From Rallus limicola (taxonomy: Eukaryota > Chordata > Aves > Gruiformes > Rallidae), in NCBI GenBank assembly GCA_022605955.1, contig JAKCOZ010000001.1, positions 35,823,646 to 35,887,645 of the forward strand: a stretch of DNA of 64,000 bases. Direction: 5' to 3'. Under the pieces are notes generated by a model. That model was not told where the DNA came from and did no database searches. It worked only from the letters and a program-made list of their open reading frames with translations. Every line of letters starts with the position of its first letter. Position 1 is the first letter of the stretch. The position numbers were made by a program, and so were the translations under genes. Positions 40,029 to 51,401 of the stretch are shown in pieces.

Positions 40029-40354
40029 CAGGTGAATGGCCTCAACCCCAGAAACCTTCTGTTGGAGCACTTGCTCATCTCCATGTTTCCACTCTCATTT
40101 ATACCATGTTAATTCCGTATTTGCATTAGCCCAAGTTTTTGATTCATGGCCACCAGTCACAGATGTTTTCATTTCAACATCCTCCTTTTTCATCCTGTGC
40201 CTCTGACAACTTTTGTTTCCTCCACCCTGATAAGATGCTAGCACCTAACCATCTTCATCGTAAATGCAGTTTTACAACTTCTTGTTAGGTAACAATTTCA
40301 CATATCAGGTTTCCCAGGTACACTTTTTAAGTCTTTTTATGAACAATTTACATG
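40029..40354. other. Short spacer between LTR and CR1
   Basis: No recognisable feature. Confidence 0.5.
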
Positions 40355-40824
40355 GACCCTGGTATAAAAAAGGCAGGGATGTCTTGGAAAGACTCCAGAG
40401 AAGGCCTATGAAGATGATTAAGGGCCTGGACCATCTCCCCTATGAGAAAAGGCTGAGTGAGCTGGGACTGTTCAGCCTTGAGAAAAGAAGACTAAGGGGG
40501 AACCTTATTAATGTTTTAAAATATCTTAAGTATGGGATGCAGGGGGAATTGGCCAGCCCCTTTTCAGTGAAGACAGGAAAAGGGACAATGGCTGCAAATT
40601 AGAGCACAGGAAGTTCTGCACCAACATGCAGAACTTTTTCCCAGTGAGGGTGACAGAGCCCTGGCACAGGCTGCCCAGGGGGGTTGTGGAGTCTCCTTCT
40701 CTGGAGATATTCCAGACCCGTCTGGACACCTATCTGTGCGATATGTCCTAGGGAACCTCCTTTGGCAGGGGGGTTGGACCCGATGATCTCTTGAGGTCCC
40801 TTCCAACCCCTAAGATTCTGTGAT
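40355..40824 (+). mobile_element. CR1 LINE, 5'-truncated, same subfamily as the 18 kb copy
   Basis: The readable C-terminal part of ORF2 runs from WYKKGRD through VLERLQRRPMKMIKGLDHLP, LGLFSLEKRRLRGNLINV and YGMQGELASPFSV. A deletion of about 7 bases relative to the 18 kb copy (near 40568-40575) shifts the frame, so the next block (RDNGCKLEHRKF) lies in another phase. The 3' UTR shares CTGGACACCTATCTGTGCGA and CCCGATGATCTC with the 18 kb and 58 kb copies and ends AGATTCTGTGATGA. The copy is inactive. Confidence 0.93.
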
Positions 40825-40897
40825 GACAGTTACGGGCTGAGAGAGTATACCTGTGCATGTGGGTAGGCTAGTAAAAATCCCTTCTGTGGCCAGGTGC

Positions 40898-40937
40898 ACC
40901 AGCAAAAAATAGAACTTAACAGTTCTATTTTGCTGGT
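40898..40937. repeat. Strong stem-loop, 17-bp stem
   Basis: The left arm ACCAGCAAAAAATAGAACT (40898-40916) pairs with the right arm AGTTCTATTTTGCTGGT (40921-40937) across a TAAC loop. The only irregularity is two extra A in the left arm. It lies about 75 bases downstream of the CR1 3' end and is not part of CR1. The stem is shorter than a typical microRNA precursor. Confidence 0.88.
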
Positions 40938-43800
40938 ATGAAGCTAATTTGGCATTCGTCAAAGCCATGAGGATGTTAAACTTGTAATGGTATAAACACT
41001 TAACTACAGTTTTTCTTAACATTGACTCCCATGGGGTTGCTAGAAGGGAAAAGAATATATGTGAGTCTATACAATAACTTATTTATATCCTTGCCTATAG
41101 CTTTCAGTTTCATCTATACTGCATACACCATCTTTCTTGTTCAAATAGTGAATCAGGATCTGTGCATGAACACGGGTATCAACGTACATTCCATATTGCC
41201 ATCTATTACTGAGATGTAGTAAAATTCTGCTACTTTTACTCACAATGCATAGAAACTTACTCCAGAGAGGAACCCTCTGTTCCTTCCTGCGCTTGTACTA
41301 TATGTCCCTGGGAATCTCATTTTCTGTTATGAAAGTTCAGAAAAAGAAACAATTTTCTTTTTTTTTAATACTTCATTTAGCATCTTATTTTTTCCTACCT
41401 GTATGTTTTTAGGGAATAAAATATCAATCAGACACAAGGTTTGCTCTTTAAAAATAAAAAGTGAATTCAGACATCAATCCCAACAAATCTGAAACAAATG
41501 GGTGTTTTAAGGCTGTTTCTGATCTCTGTGAAACTGCTGCCAAATGTAAACTCATCAGAAATACTCTCTCAACACTGAGAGTAGGTGGGAGGGACAAAAG
41601 GAAAACAAGTTAACTGAGAGTTGTTCCATGAAGTCAAAGACTTCTTATGTGAGTAAAGTTACTCACAAACAGCAAGTGTTTGCAGTCAGCCTTTTATGAT
41701 GTAATTCAATATAACTTCAGGGAAAGAGTTTAATACTCATTCTGATCCTCTTTGTTCATGTATGATTCAGGTAAAACTTTCATTTCCTTCACCATTTCTT
41801 TCTCAGGTAATTACGGCATGTACCAAACTCCATGGGTGAGAAATCTTCAAATGCTTTCGTAGGGGAGACCACAACTTAACAGTTGCTGCTTCACAAGCTG
41901 CTTTGCTCCCCACTTGACATTTTGTGGGCAAGCTCCCTTCCCATTACCGAGCGAGCAACATCCCTGTGGTAATTGCAGCAGCGGCTCACATGGAAAACTA
42001 ATACAAGGAAAATATTTAATGTATGTGCAGCTGTCTGTGGTGTCACTCTAGCTGGTGGAAATAAACTGAGGAGTGGTGTTTGAGCAATGTTACTGGTCGA
42101 CAGGCCACAGCTAGTGATAATGCAGTTATCTAAGTGTTTGTACAGCTTCTTACCAACAACTTAAAAGTCAAAAAGCAATCTGCTGAAAGGGTCCTCCCTG
42201 CTCCCAAAGATGCATACTCACCCACAAATATCCCATATATTCAGTTCATGTTTTGATTTAAGAGTGTTTCAACTAGATTTTGGCCACAATTCCTGTCAAA
42301 CACTTGTGAAAATGTGTTGATTCTTTTGTTTATTCTTATAAGACTCTGCATTTCCTCTCTTCTACTAGGAAAAGAATTGGAAGTGGAGGTCTATATGGTT
42401 CATAAAAAGTCTAACAATATCTGTGATGAAACTTCCAATCAAACAGATAAAACAGATTATAGTACAAAGGAAAATGGGCAAAATATAAATCAGAAGCTAA
42501 GATGTTAAGTGAAGAGGGACTCTAAAGGTACAGGCAAAAATAAGAAAGCCAAACTATTAAGACCAATAAAGAGTAATAATATGGAATATGGAATACTAAA
42601 GAATCATTAGAATATACTTCTCTGTTTTGAAAGAAGGAGGTTAATGAATTCATATTTTATTTCATTTTATACCCCATGCATCTCATTCCCTCAGTCACTG
42701 GGGAGGATGTTAAACAACACAATGTCTCCATATCTTCAGGGCAAGAAAGCTGCACTCAGAAATGTTAAAATAAATGGTTTTAGAAAGAAACGTAAACCTA
42801 AGTCTTTACTGCTCAATGCAGAGAGGTGCTGGGATGCTGAAGTTAGCTGAGGTATCAAAACCCCTGCAACAGCCTTCTGGTAGACTTGTTAACTTAGCTG
42901 AGAAGCAGCCGAATACTGTGCCACAGATAATCAACATCAACATTGCACAGATGAAATCCCAGAAGACTCAAGACATTAATGACAAACTGATACTTTAAGA
43001 ACTGGATGATCCAGGTAGCTACACATTTAGCACAGGTAAGATAGTACATAGAGTCTGGATGCAGCTGGGGATTACTTAAGTACAGTATCAAAATCCTCAT
43101 TTGTTTGTAACAGAGAAGTCTGTTTTTTTATTACTCTTTTATGACATTACCCATCTGATTGGTAAAGAGGCCTATGAAATTCTTCAAGCACATCCACCTA
43201 TACCATACTCTTAGGAAAGAGTATCCTCAGCAGTGGTGTTTCTTTGCTTTAGGCATGGGATGGTCAAAAAGTGCAAGTTGCAACAACAGTCGAGACCATG
43301 GTAACAAGCCATGGACTCACCAATGCAGTTAATTCCCTGCATTTTATTAAATGTTACCAAAAATGTTACCAAAAAGCTGAAATTTATCAAACCCAAATTT
43401 TAAGATTTTTTTTATTTATTAGTATATTTGTGATATCAGTATACTTATGAAACAAATAATGTTCTTAGTCAAGTTATACTCCAACAAGGTTAGGCAAGCA
43501 TCTTCATCAGAACCAGAATACAGGGGTTTTTTTTACTACCAAAACTCTCTGTTTGGTAGTTTGTCTGTGCACTTCTGCCTAACTAGAATTTGTAAAAGCA
43601 GCTTTTTAGGTGTTTGAGAACACATGCTTGTATTCACACCCTGCCCCCAAAATGTGGGGGGTTTTGGGGTTTTTTTTTTGTTTTCCTCAGAAATGCTTGA
43701 TGAGCCCTTTAAAACCTTTCCTTGCAAAGAGGAAAATACTGGTCATTGGCATTAGTAGGTCTGAGTATCCCAAACTTCTATTTATGTCATGTTTTTTTCC
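40938..43800. other. Unique non-coding DNA
   Basis: No gene or classified repeat was recognised. Confidence 0.55.
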
Positions 43801-44203
43801 CCTAGCGTTCGGTCTGCAGGAAGGCACTCACCATTTGGACCAAAGGTCAATGCAGGAATGTTTCTCATCTCACAGAAGAATCTCGGGCTCTCAACATTTC
43901 CCTTGCCCAGTGGCTTGCCACCCACAGGAGTCCGTGGGCTCTGTCCCGCAGCCAGCTGTCTGTCAGAGCAAAGGTACCAGGGACAGCTGGAGCATTTGGA
44001 TGAATTTCTGGACCTAGGGAAAGGTCCTGTGAAGAGTGCCTGGCAGCTACCATCCTTCGCAGGGCTAGAGCTTAGCAAGGTCCAGCATGGCATTTTCCAT
44101 CAGAAAGGCTCATCAGGAGCCTGTCTTAGCTCATGGCCTCTCAAGACAATGCAGTCCCAACCACCAGTGACAAATTTATGCAGTTTGGGTCTGTTACTGC
44201 AGG
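43801..44203. other. Moderately GC-rich non-coding DNA beside the CpG patch
   Basis: A T/C tract ending CCCCTAG at 43794-43805 would be a reasonable plus-strand splice acceptor, and CAAAG|GTACC at about 43971 a possible donor. They would bound a 166-base segment open in two frames. Neither frame resembles a known protein, so it could at most be an exon of an unannotated or non-coding transcript. Confidence 0.25.
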
Positions 44204-44340
44204 TGCCGGACCTCAGCGCATCCCCGGCCTGTGCGGGGGGCTGAGGCAGCCCCCATCAAAGGGTCCCCGGAGAAGGCCTAGGCGCCCGACTCTGCCCCAG
44301 CTCTCACCGCGGAGACATGTCACGATCTCAGCGACTTCTT
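44204..44340. promoter_or_regulatory. Small CpG-rich patch
   Basis: Eleven CpG dinucleotides fall between about 44206 and 44334, in clearly GC-rich sequence inside a window where CpG is otherwise rare. It includes CCCCGG twice, GGCGCCCG and CCGCGG, plus a stem GGGGGCT/AGCCCCC with a five-base loop. It is shorter than a formal CpG island. A CTCF-type motif lies about 60 bases downstream. It could be a minor or distal regulatory element. Confidence 0.45.
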
Positions 44341-44396
44341 TGCAGAGGAAATTTTCCTCTGTGTCCTGAAATAGGCAGCGACAGTTTATCCATTAC

Positions 44397-44410
44397 CCAC
44401 TAGATGGCAC
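44397..44410 (+). promoter_or_regulatory. CTCF-type motif CCACTAGATGGCAC
   Basis: A perfect match to the core CTCF consensus CCASYAGRKGGCRS and identical to the 14-mer at 3234-3247, in the same orientation. Its position next to the only CpG-dense patch in the window raises the chance that it is used. Confidence 0.55.
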
Positions 44411-44668
44411 CTGGTATTTGGCAACCATGTCCCTTTTTAGGGTAGTTTTATTATTTCTTTTTCCCTCGAGTTGAAGCTATTAAAAGAATGGGAAGATCCT
44501 ACAGAGCAGAAATAGTAATAGTGATATTTTTTTTTCTAAAAAAAGGCCCCTCCTTCATGAGATTTCCAGTACCACAGCTCTGCAGTTAAAATTAGTGACC
44601 ATCCCTTTGGCAAAATATTCTGCAAAACTGCCTTAATCCCTGCGGTGCCTCAGCTGCCGGCCCCTGAT

Positions 44669-44740
44669 TTGCTTTGCTTTGCTTTGCTTTGCTTTGCTAT
44701 GCTCTGCCTTGCTCTGCCTTGCTCTGCCTTGCTTTGCTGC
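44669..44740. repeat. (TTTGC)n pentanucleotide repeat grading into a 10-bp unit
   Basis: About five uninterrupted GCTTT units are followed by three 10-bp units of GCTCTGCCTT, then a return to GCTTTGCTGC. The 10-mer is evidently a mutated pair of pentamers that was then amplified as a block. Confidence 0.92.
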
Positions 44741-47700
44741 ATGTCTCCCCAGAACACTGCTTCTATGGGACTGGGAACAGCGTATTGTGAGTTACATCGA
44801 GGTAAAGTTTAGTTAGGCACCCACATGCTGCACAGCAGTGCTTGCTTCAGATGCTCAGATTTGACATCAAGCTCATGTCCAGGGAAATTCCCAACAACGC
44901 CGATGTGAAGGATGCAGGAGCTGTGTGTGTGTTTGTAGCTCTGTGTGTGTATGTAAATATACTAAGGCATGTGAATTCTTACCTTTGGGGCCACTTGGAG
45001 TGTAATTTTTTGTTTCATCTTAAAAATTTTGTTCCAAACACTATTTCCACAAGTTGTAGTGGCTCAGTGTCTTTTTACAGTGGTACCTTTGTTGTCTGTA
45101 ACACTGAATCTATACTCATTTTTGTGGATGAGTTGCTGGGTCCATTGGGAGACTTTTCTTTACATTCCACGGAGAGACACTAGGATAATATGCAGGTTTC
45201 TTGATTGCAAAGGGTCACAGTGTTGGAATTTACCTCTCTTCTGCTTTTGGCAACAACAACCTCTGTGTAAATCTGATAATATGGCTGGCAAATACATGTT
45301 AGGTTAGAAAATGGTACAGCAGCTGCTGTGCTACTGGTAGTAACTTAGTCAAATAGATTCAGTAAGGTCCAATATTTAGACATGTACTCTTGCAAACACA
45401 GTGGGCCTTTGGGGTTCAGGAAACCTGATAAAGCAGCTCCCTGATTTTGGACACTAAATGTGATAAGGCTAATCATAATAATCCTTTTCAAAAGGAAATT
45501 CCCAGCCCTTCCTGATATATTAGACCCTAGGAAAAGAAATAGGCTAAAAGCTTATCAAAGCTTTTTTGTTTTGTTGGTTGTTGTCTTGTTTTAGTTTGGT
45601 TTGGTTTGGTGTTTTTTTTTCTCCTGGGGGGGAAATGGGCTTTTTCCTTGAAAATTAAACTTCTGTAGTGTTTTCCTTCCCTTCAAAGGGCTGTTTTCTC
45701 CTTTGAAACATCTGGGAGGTTTCCAGCTGCTTCAGTGATGGAGAACATTGAGGTTCCTTTGCAATATCATTAGGAAAACAATGCTCTGGACTAGGTACCG
45801 TGTTGGAATGAGAATCAAACCTAAGTACAGGGATACATCTGTTGCAGTCTGATTCTGATTCCTGCTCTGATTAAATCACTTAGCCTTGCTACTGCTAATG
45901 TTTGCTACAGTAATGTATATAAACTAAGTATTGCAAAAGATCCCATTGTGTTAGACACCATGAAAGCAGAGAGCAGACATCATCCTCTCAGCTGTTGTTT
46001 CCCCATCTGTCAAGTGAGGACAATGTGCTTGCTTTCTACAAGTACATGAAGACTAATTAATTAATATTTGTAAAAGGATATGTAAATGCTAAGTATTATT
46101 TATGAATTATATTATAAATGAAAATTAGTGGAGAGACCATGGAGAGAACACACAGATGGCTTTTTGAGGGCAGAGAGAGCAGTGCAGGGTGCAAAGATCA
46201 GCCTGGAAACAGAAGAATGGAAGCAAAGCAAAGTAAATGGTTAGTAAAAGAAGAGATGGTTTTGCTTAAGAAAAATGAAGTGAGAGTGCAAGGGATGTGA
46301 GCAATAAACAGCTGAGTTTAAAAAAAAACCAATACAACAATGGTCTGGAACTGGATGGATCATTCTGGAAATGGAAATGGTAATTAAAAAGTTGAAAGAG
46401 ATAAGAAAAAGACTCCTGGTATTGTACATAATTCTGAATTTTATATATGCTCTTTATTTTTAAGTTGGTCCTGTACCCTGAAAGCATTAAAGCCTTGTTC
46501 ACTTTAACAGAGCAGTGAAGTGATCAGAACTGTTGCACTACCCTGGTGAGTGAGCATGTAAGTGTTCATGAGATTGGGGCCTCAGCATGGACTGCAAAGC
46601 TAGTAATAAACAGGTTACAGACACATAATACTATATAATACGGTGCTGCATGAGCATTCTGAAAGTCATGAATAGCTCCATTGGGGTACATTCAGAGAAT
46701 CAGGGAAATTGGTTCTGGACAGAGCAACCATCTCTTCTTTCGATCATGTCCAATGTCCATGTAAGCATCTGCAGGTATTTCAGTTTTCTTCTATATTGTA
46801 TAGGTCAAGCACTTGGTTAACCCTTGTAGGTAGAAAAGTGCATTTTGGCAACACAGCAGAACACTGTGATAGCACATTTTTTTCCCAAATACCAGGAAAA
46901 ATATTTATAGATATTCAAATTCAAGTTCTAAACTGAATTTTTTTTTACTTCATGGTCACCAATCTGCTATTTCTTTTCCAGGAATGTTCAAGTACACAGC
47001 TTTTACTACCTTTCCATGAATATTTGTGAAGTGCAGGCTTTGGTGTTGAAGTGCTCAGCTAAGTCAACAAACTCGGCTTCAAAATTGCACTGTGAGTTGT
47101 AACTCTTGCAGTTTTCTATTTGAGTTGTAACTAAAAAATTGAACAGTACAATGTCACCTACACAGAAGACCAAAACAATGTTAGTGCTTATTTCAAGTAT
47201 GTGCCGTAAACTGTGAATGGTCTTACACTGAGATTTACTCAGTGACTAAATAACCAAATATTGAAAAGGAATAGAAAAATCCAAGGATTGTATGATCTGC
47301 TCAGACAATTCACAAACAGACCCAACAGGCAACATTTTCCCAAGAGATTGCTCATGGAAATTATTTGCTTCATTTCAGTTGTTAACAAGCATGAGCAGCT
47401 GAGCTCCACCTCCTCTGCAGCAGAGGAGTGATCTCCGAGGTTTTTCCTACCAGCATTACTAGCAAATGAATGAATTAGGTTTGGACAAATCTCCCTCAGT
47501 TATTTCACTGACCCTCAAATCCAGAAGACTGCTTTGAGTACATGTGGAGAGAAACATGAAAAATTATATATCCTGGGTTGACTTTGATCTCTAAAAATGA
47601 GGAGAATTTTATTTAGGTATGTAATAGTATTGCTAACCTCTGTTCGCTAGGCAATCCTTCCTTTTCCCTCAGCTTGCAGTTTGACACATCTCCAGCATGA

Positions 47701-48410
47701 AATGGACTAAGATTGCCATGAAACTGAAAGCTGTGGGTGTGAAAATTGGGGAATGCATAGACAAACTCTTCTTTCCTTTTTAAACATATGCCAGTGAATA
47801 GGTCCTCTTTCTTCCTCAGCAGTTTTCTGTATTTCTTGGTAAATATTACTATAAACCTAGACTAGAAAGCCCAAAGGAAATTCCTTTAGAGGAATTCCAT
47901 TAGAGCCACAGAATATCAGAGGCCAAAATCCAGGGATGGACTCAGCCCTGAAATGATATACTGGCTCAAAACTGCCAGAAAGATCATATCAGTTTTTTGC
48001 CAATAGAAAATGGGAGATCACTGAAGAGTATTGTGACATAAATTTTGGCTGCCTTGGAATGTTTAAAGAAGCAGTGATGTGGGACTAAATCTCACGAAGG
48101 ATGGTCATGTTAAACTATAGCTATCAGGTGCATTGTCTGGTCAAATCAACATGAAAGCTTCCCTTCCTGTTCTTCAGAAAATGAAAAAATCTAAATACTG
48201 AATATAAAGTATTAACAAGAAACACTGTGATTCACAGTATGTTGAATTCACAGCATATTGTGTGAATCTGTTCCTTTAGCACACGATAAACTTCTGTATA
48301 ATTACTACCTGAGACTTAAATGGCGTATTCTCAGCAGTATATATGGCACATCGGCTGTACCAATTCACTGCATGTGATATCTGGACACAGAGACATTTCA
48401 GATGGGTAAT
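44741..48410. other. Unique non-coding DNA with simple repeats
   Basis: No gene. It contains an interrupted GT repeat at 44921-44951 and a TTTGG repeat at about 45593-45610 followed by a T run. Open frames such as 44842-45183 overlap these and have no family motif. Confidence 0.55.
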
Positions 48411-48565
48411 CTTGCCCCATCCCTGGAAATATTGCCCTCTCCCTGGCAGTCTTCAAGGCCAGGCTGGATGGTGCTTTGAACAACCTGGTCTAGTAGAGGG
48501 TATCCCTACCCATGACAGGGGGATTGGAACAAGGTAATCAAAACTATACTGTGATTATGATTCTA
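48411..48565 (+). mobile_element. CR1 LINE 3' end fragment
   Basis: CR1 3' UTR words run in order: CAAGGCCAGGCTGGATGGTG, CAACCTGGTCTAGTAGAGGG, CCCATGACAGGGGGATTGGA, then a decayed tail ATACTGTGATTATGATTCTA. A small internal repeat of CCCTGG (48420 and 48440) suggests a short duplication. It belongs to a different subfamily from the 18/40/58 kb copies. Confidence 0.88.
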
Positions 48566-48651
48566 AGAACTTTTGGATACTTGTGTAGAGCAGAACCGTT
48601 CCTTACTTGAGCAAGGAATCCCAAGCAAGATGAGCATATTTTAATAAGGCG

Positions 48652-48712
48652 AGGAGCATTTAGATATCAGCTTTCACAGGCAAGGAGCATTTAGATATCA
48701 GCTTTCACAGGC
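48652..48712. repeat. Perfect 31-bp tandem duplication
   Basis: The unit beginning AGGAGCATTTAGATATCAGC occurs at 48652-48682 and again at 48683-48712, with only a terminal base differing. It contains no simple-sequence motif, so it looks like a recent local duplication, possibly copy-number variable. Confidence 0.92.
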
Positions 48713-51349
48713 CTGGTGGGGCAAGACACTTCTAAAACTTCTGTGAGGCAATGGCATGACCTGCCTCTGTAATAGACAACTAGCCATTAAATATATCATA
48801 CTAATTACATTTCCAGAAAAGAGGAACTGTGAATCACTCAGAACCTACTGCTCCATTGTGACACACTCAGGTACCGAGGTCTTGACATGGACGGTTTCAG
48901 GATTCCTGAGAATATCTGGGATATATTTACTTTAATTTGTAAGTGGAAAGAAGAAAATGTTTCAGACATGTCTGTATGCAGGGAGGAAGCAGTCAGATGC
49001 AAAATTAGTATTGAGGGTTATCATGTCTTTTTGCAGCCAAGGTCAGGCCTAGTGATTGGCAAGCCAAAGGTTCGGCAGCCAACTGTTGGCTGACTCAGCT
49101 AAATGACTTTTAATATCTAAGGCTTCTCAAACATCTTAAGAGTGTCTGAAAAATTATCCATAAAGTGGGGTTATTTGCATGTATGTGTTTAAATGTTATT
49201 GATGTTATGGGGAAAAAAAGTCTTTCAGACTGCCATTTATGTTAAGGCCAACTGAAGGGGTTGAAGATAAATAACTGTCAGGGATTTTACAAAGGTTTTG
49301 CTACCAATGACAGAGAAATCTCTTGTTTAATGCAATTAAGTTATTTACAAACAGGAATAGGGAAACTTAGACCCTTCTAAAAATAGCGATATACAGAAAA
49401 CCAAACAGGAAAGGAATGTTTTGGCTTTGCTCCTTCCACCATGCTTAACTTAAATGAAAGCCAGCCCACCTGACTATAATGAAATTTTCTGTCAAAGTAA
49501 TTGCACATTACCTACTAATTAAATTCCAAAAATACTTACGGAACACATATTTTCATGAAAGATATGTTTTCATTAGCTAGCATCTATGTGTTGTAGTTGT
49601 TTTGCTAGGTGTCAGCATTTTTAAATATGCTTCACTGTTATAAATATCTCAAATATTTCACTTTAACTTATGAATGTTGTAATTTGGAAATAAGAATGTG
49701 ACAAGCACATCTGTAGCTCAAGTAAAACATTTTAATAAAGGACTAGTATTTAGAAGATAAAGAATAAGTGCATTAGTATATCACTGACATGTTGGTGAAT
49801 AGTAGCTGTTCTTACACTTAAATCTCTAGTATTTTCTCCATAACTCATCTACTTATCATCCTTGTAATATCTCCTTTTCAAAAGTCTTTCTTTACTTTGG
49901 CAGTTTGTGAAGACAAACCTAAGGTAAGAAAGATATTTACATGTAAAATTTGTAGAAAACTATTACTCTGTTTTGCAACTGAGAATGTCAAACCAGAGGA
50001 CTTCTCTGTATTTTCTACTTTGCAATCTCTTTTTATGAGTTCTGTATAAGATATGTGATCATGATTTGGCACATCGTTTGTTCATTTAATTTGCATCCAA
50101 GAGCCACAGAGTCAACTACGTATCTGCCTCTATTTGTGCTGGTAGGGATATTAGAGAAGAATGACAAATTCTTTACTGTGACATATGCTTTCCAGGCAGG
50201 TTCAGTTGAATCCCTTAATGCTAGATCCTCAGAGACATCCAAACCCAGACCCAACCTACTCAATTTTACATTTGAATATAAAATGAACTGAGTGTCCCTT
50301 GAAGGGGCTTTGATAATCTGGTAATCAGCATTTGCCTAAAAGATAGGAAAATTATATCTGGTTTCCTTGAGGTAAAAGGAACTGAGCCCTGCTCTTCCTC
50401 ATTAGATAACTACACTATCTTTCTTTCTTTCTTTAACAAGGTGGATATATATTACAAGTTAGGGGTGTTTTTTTGAAAAACTTGGTCCTCTGTGTGTTTT
50501 AGAGATGCCCTGAGCAGGTTGGGTTGAACTGCTCACTATAGTTGAGGAAATACCTGATTTGAGGATCTCAACAGCACTTAGAGGTAGAAACCAATCTCTT
50601 CAGGACTTTCAAGACATTCAAGGCACTCCTTTATATAGTGCTTTTATGTAAGGACTTCAAAGTACTTAATAAAATAAAATAAGTGTAATTTCTTCATTTC
50701 ACTGTGTGAGAACCCACCGAGACATCATATTTACACAGGGCACTTTACCTGTCTTCACAGCGCCATGAAGCAATCTTACTCCTAGTCCTGCCTTCCCAGC
50801 CTACTCCAGGTTGTACTAATCTCACTGTGTTCAGCTAGCTCAAACACCTCAACTCACAGGAACTGTTAAAATCAACTAAGATAACGTTTAAATTAAGCAT
50901 GGACAAACCCTTTGAGATCCTAAGATTTCTCTTCTACATATATTTCCTAAGTGAAAACAGAGGTGTTTTTCTTTGTAGGCTTGATTGAAGGTTTTAGAGA
51001 CTGCTTGCTTTAAAACTCCTCTTCTGAGAAAATAGCAGGAAATCATCGCCTTCCTTTGTAGCAGCAGTTAGCCTAAGCAGTTATTGCTTCCAAACCTGAA
51101 ACACGAGCTATATATGTATATCTGACTACAAAGAGGTGAAGAGATGCTGCTGGGTAGTGCTGTAATGAGAAATGTCTGAGACGGAAAAACCTTGAGAGAA
51201 CCAGAAACCAGTATTAGAAGAATGCCTCAGCAGTCAGACCTTTGGGAGCACTATGGGTAGAGCAGACTGATGACTCAGGGTGTTTGGCCACTTTTGGAGC
51301 AGAAAGCAGAGCCAGGGTCTGTGGTTGCCTGGTTTTCATGTATTTGAAG

Positions 51350-51401
51350 CAAAACAAAACAAAACACAAAACCCCAAACAACCCAACCAAAACAACCAAA
51401 C
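51350..51401. repeat. (CAAAA)n / CCAAC-rich simple repeat
   Basis: Three CAAAA units are followed by diverged CACAAAACCCC and CAACCC units; low-complexity A/C sequence. Confidence 0.85.

Noticed and set aside
43782..44244. Overlapping open frames on both strands at the GC-rich patch
   Set aside because: GC-rich sequence has fewer stop codons, so open frames on both strands are expected. No domain is recognisable.
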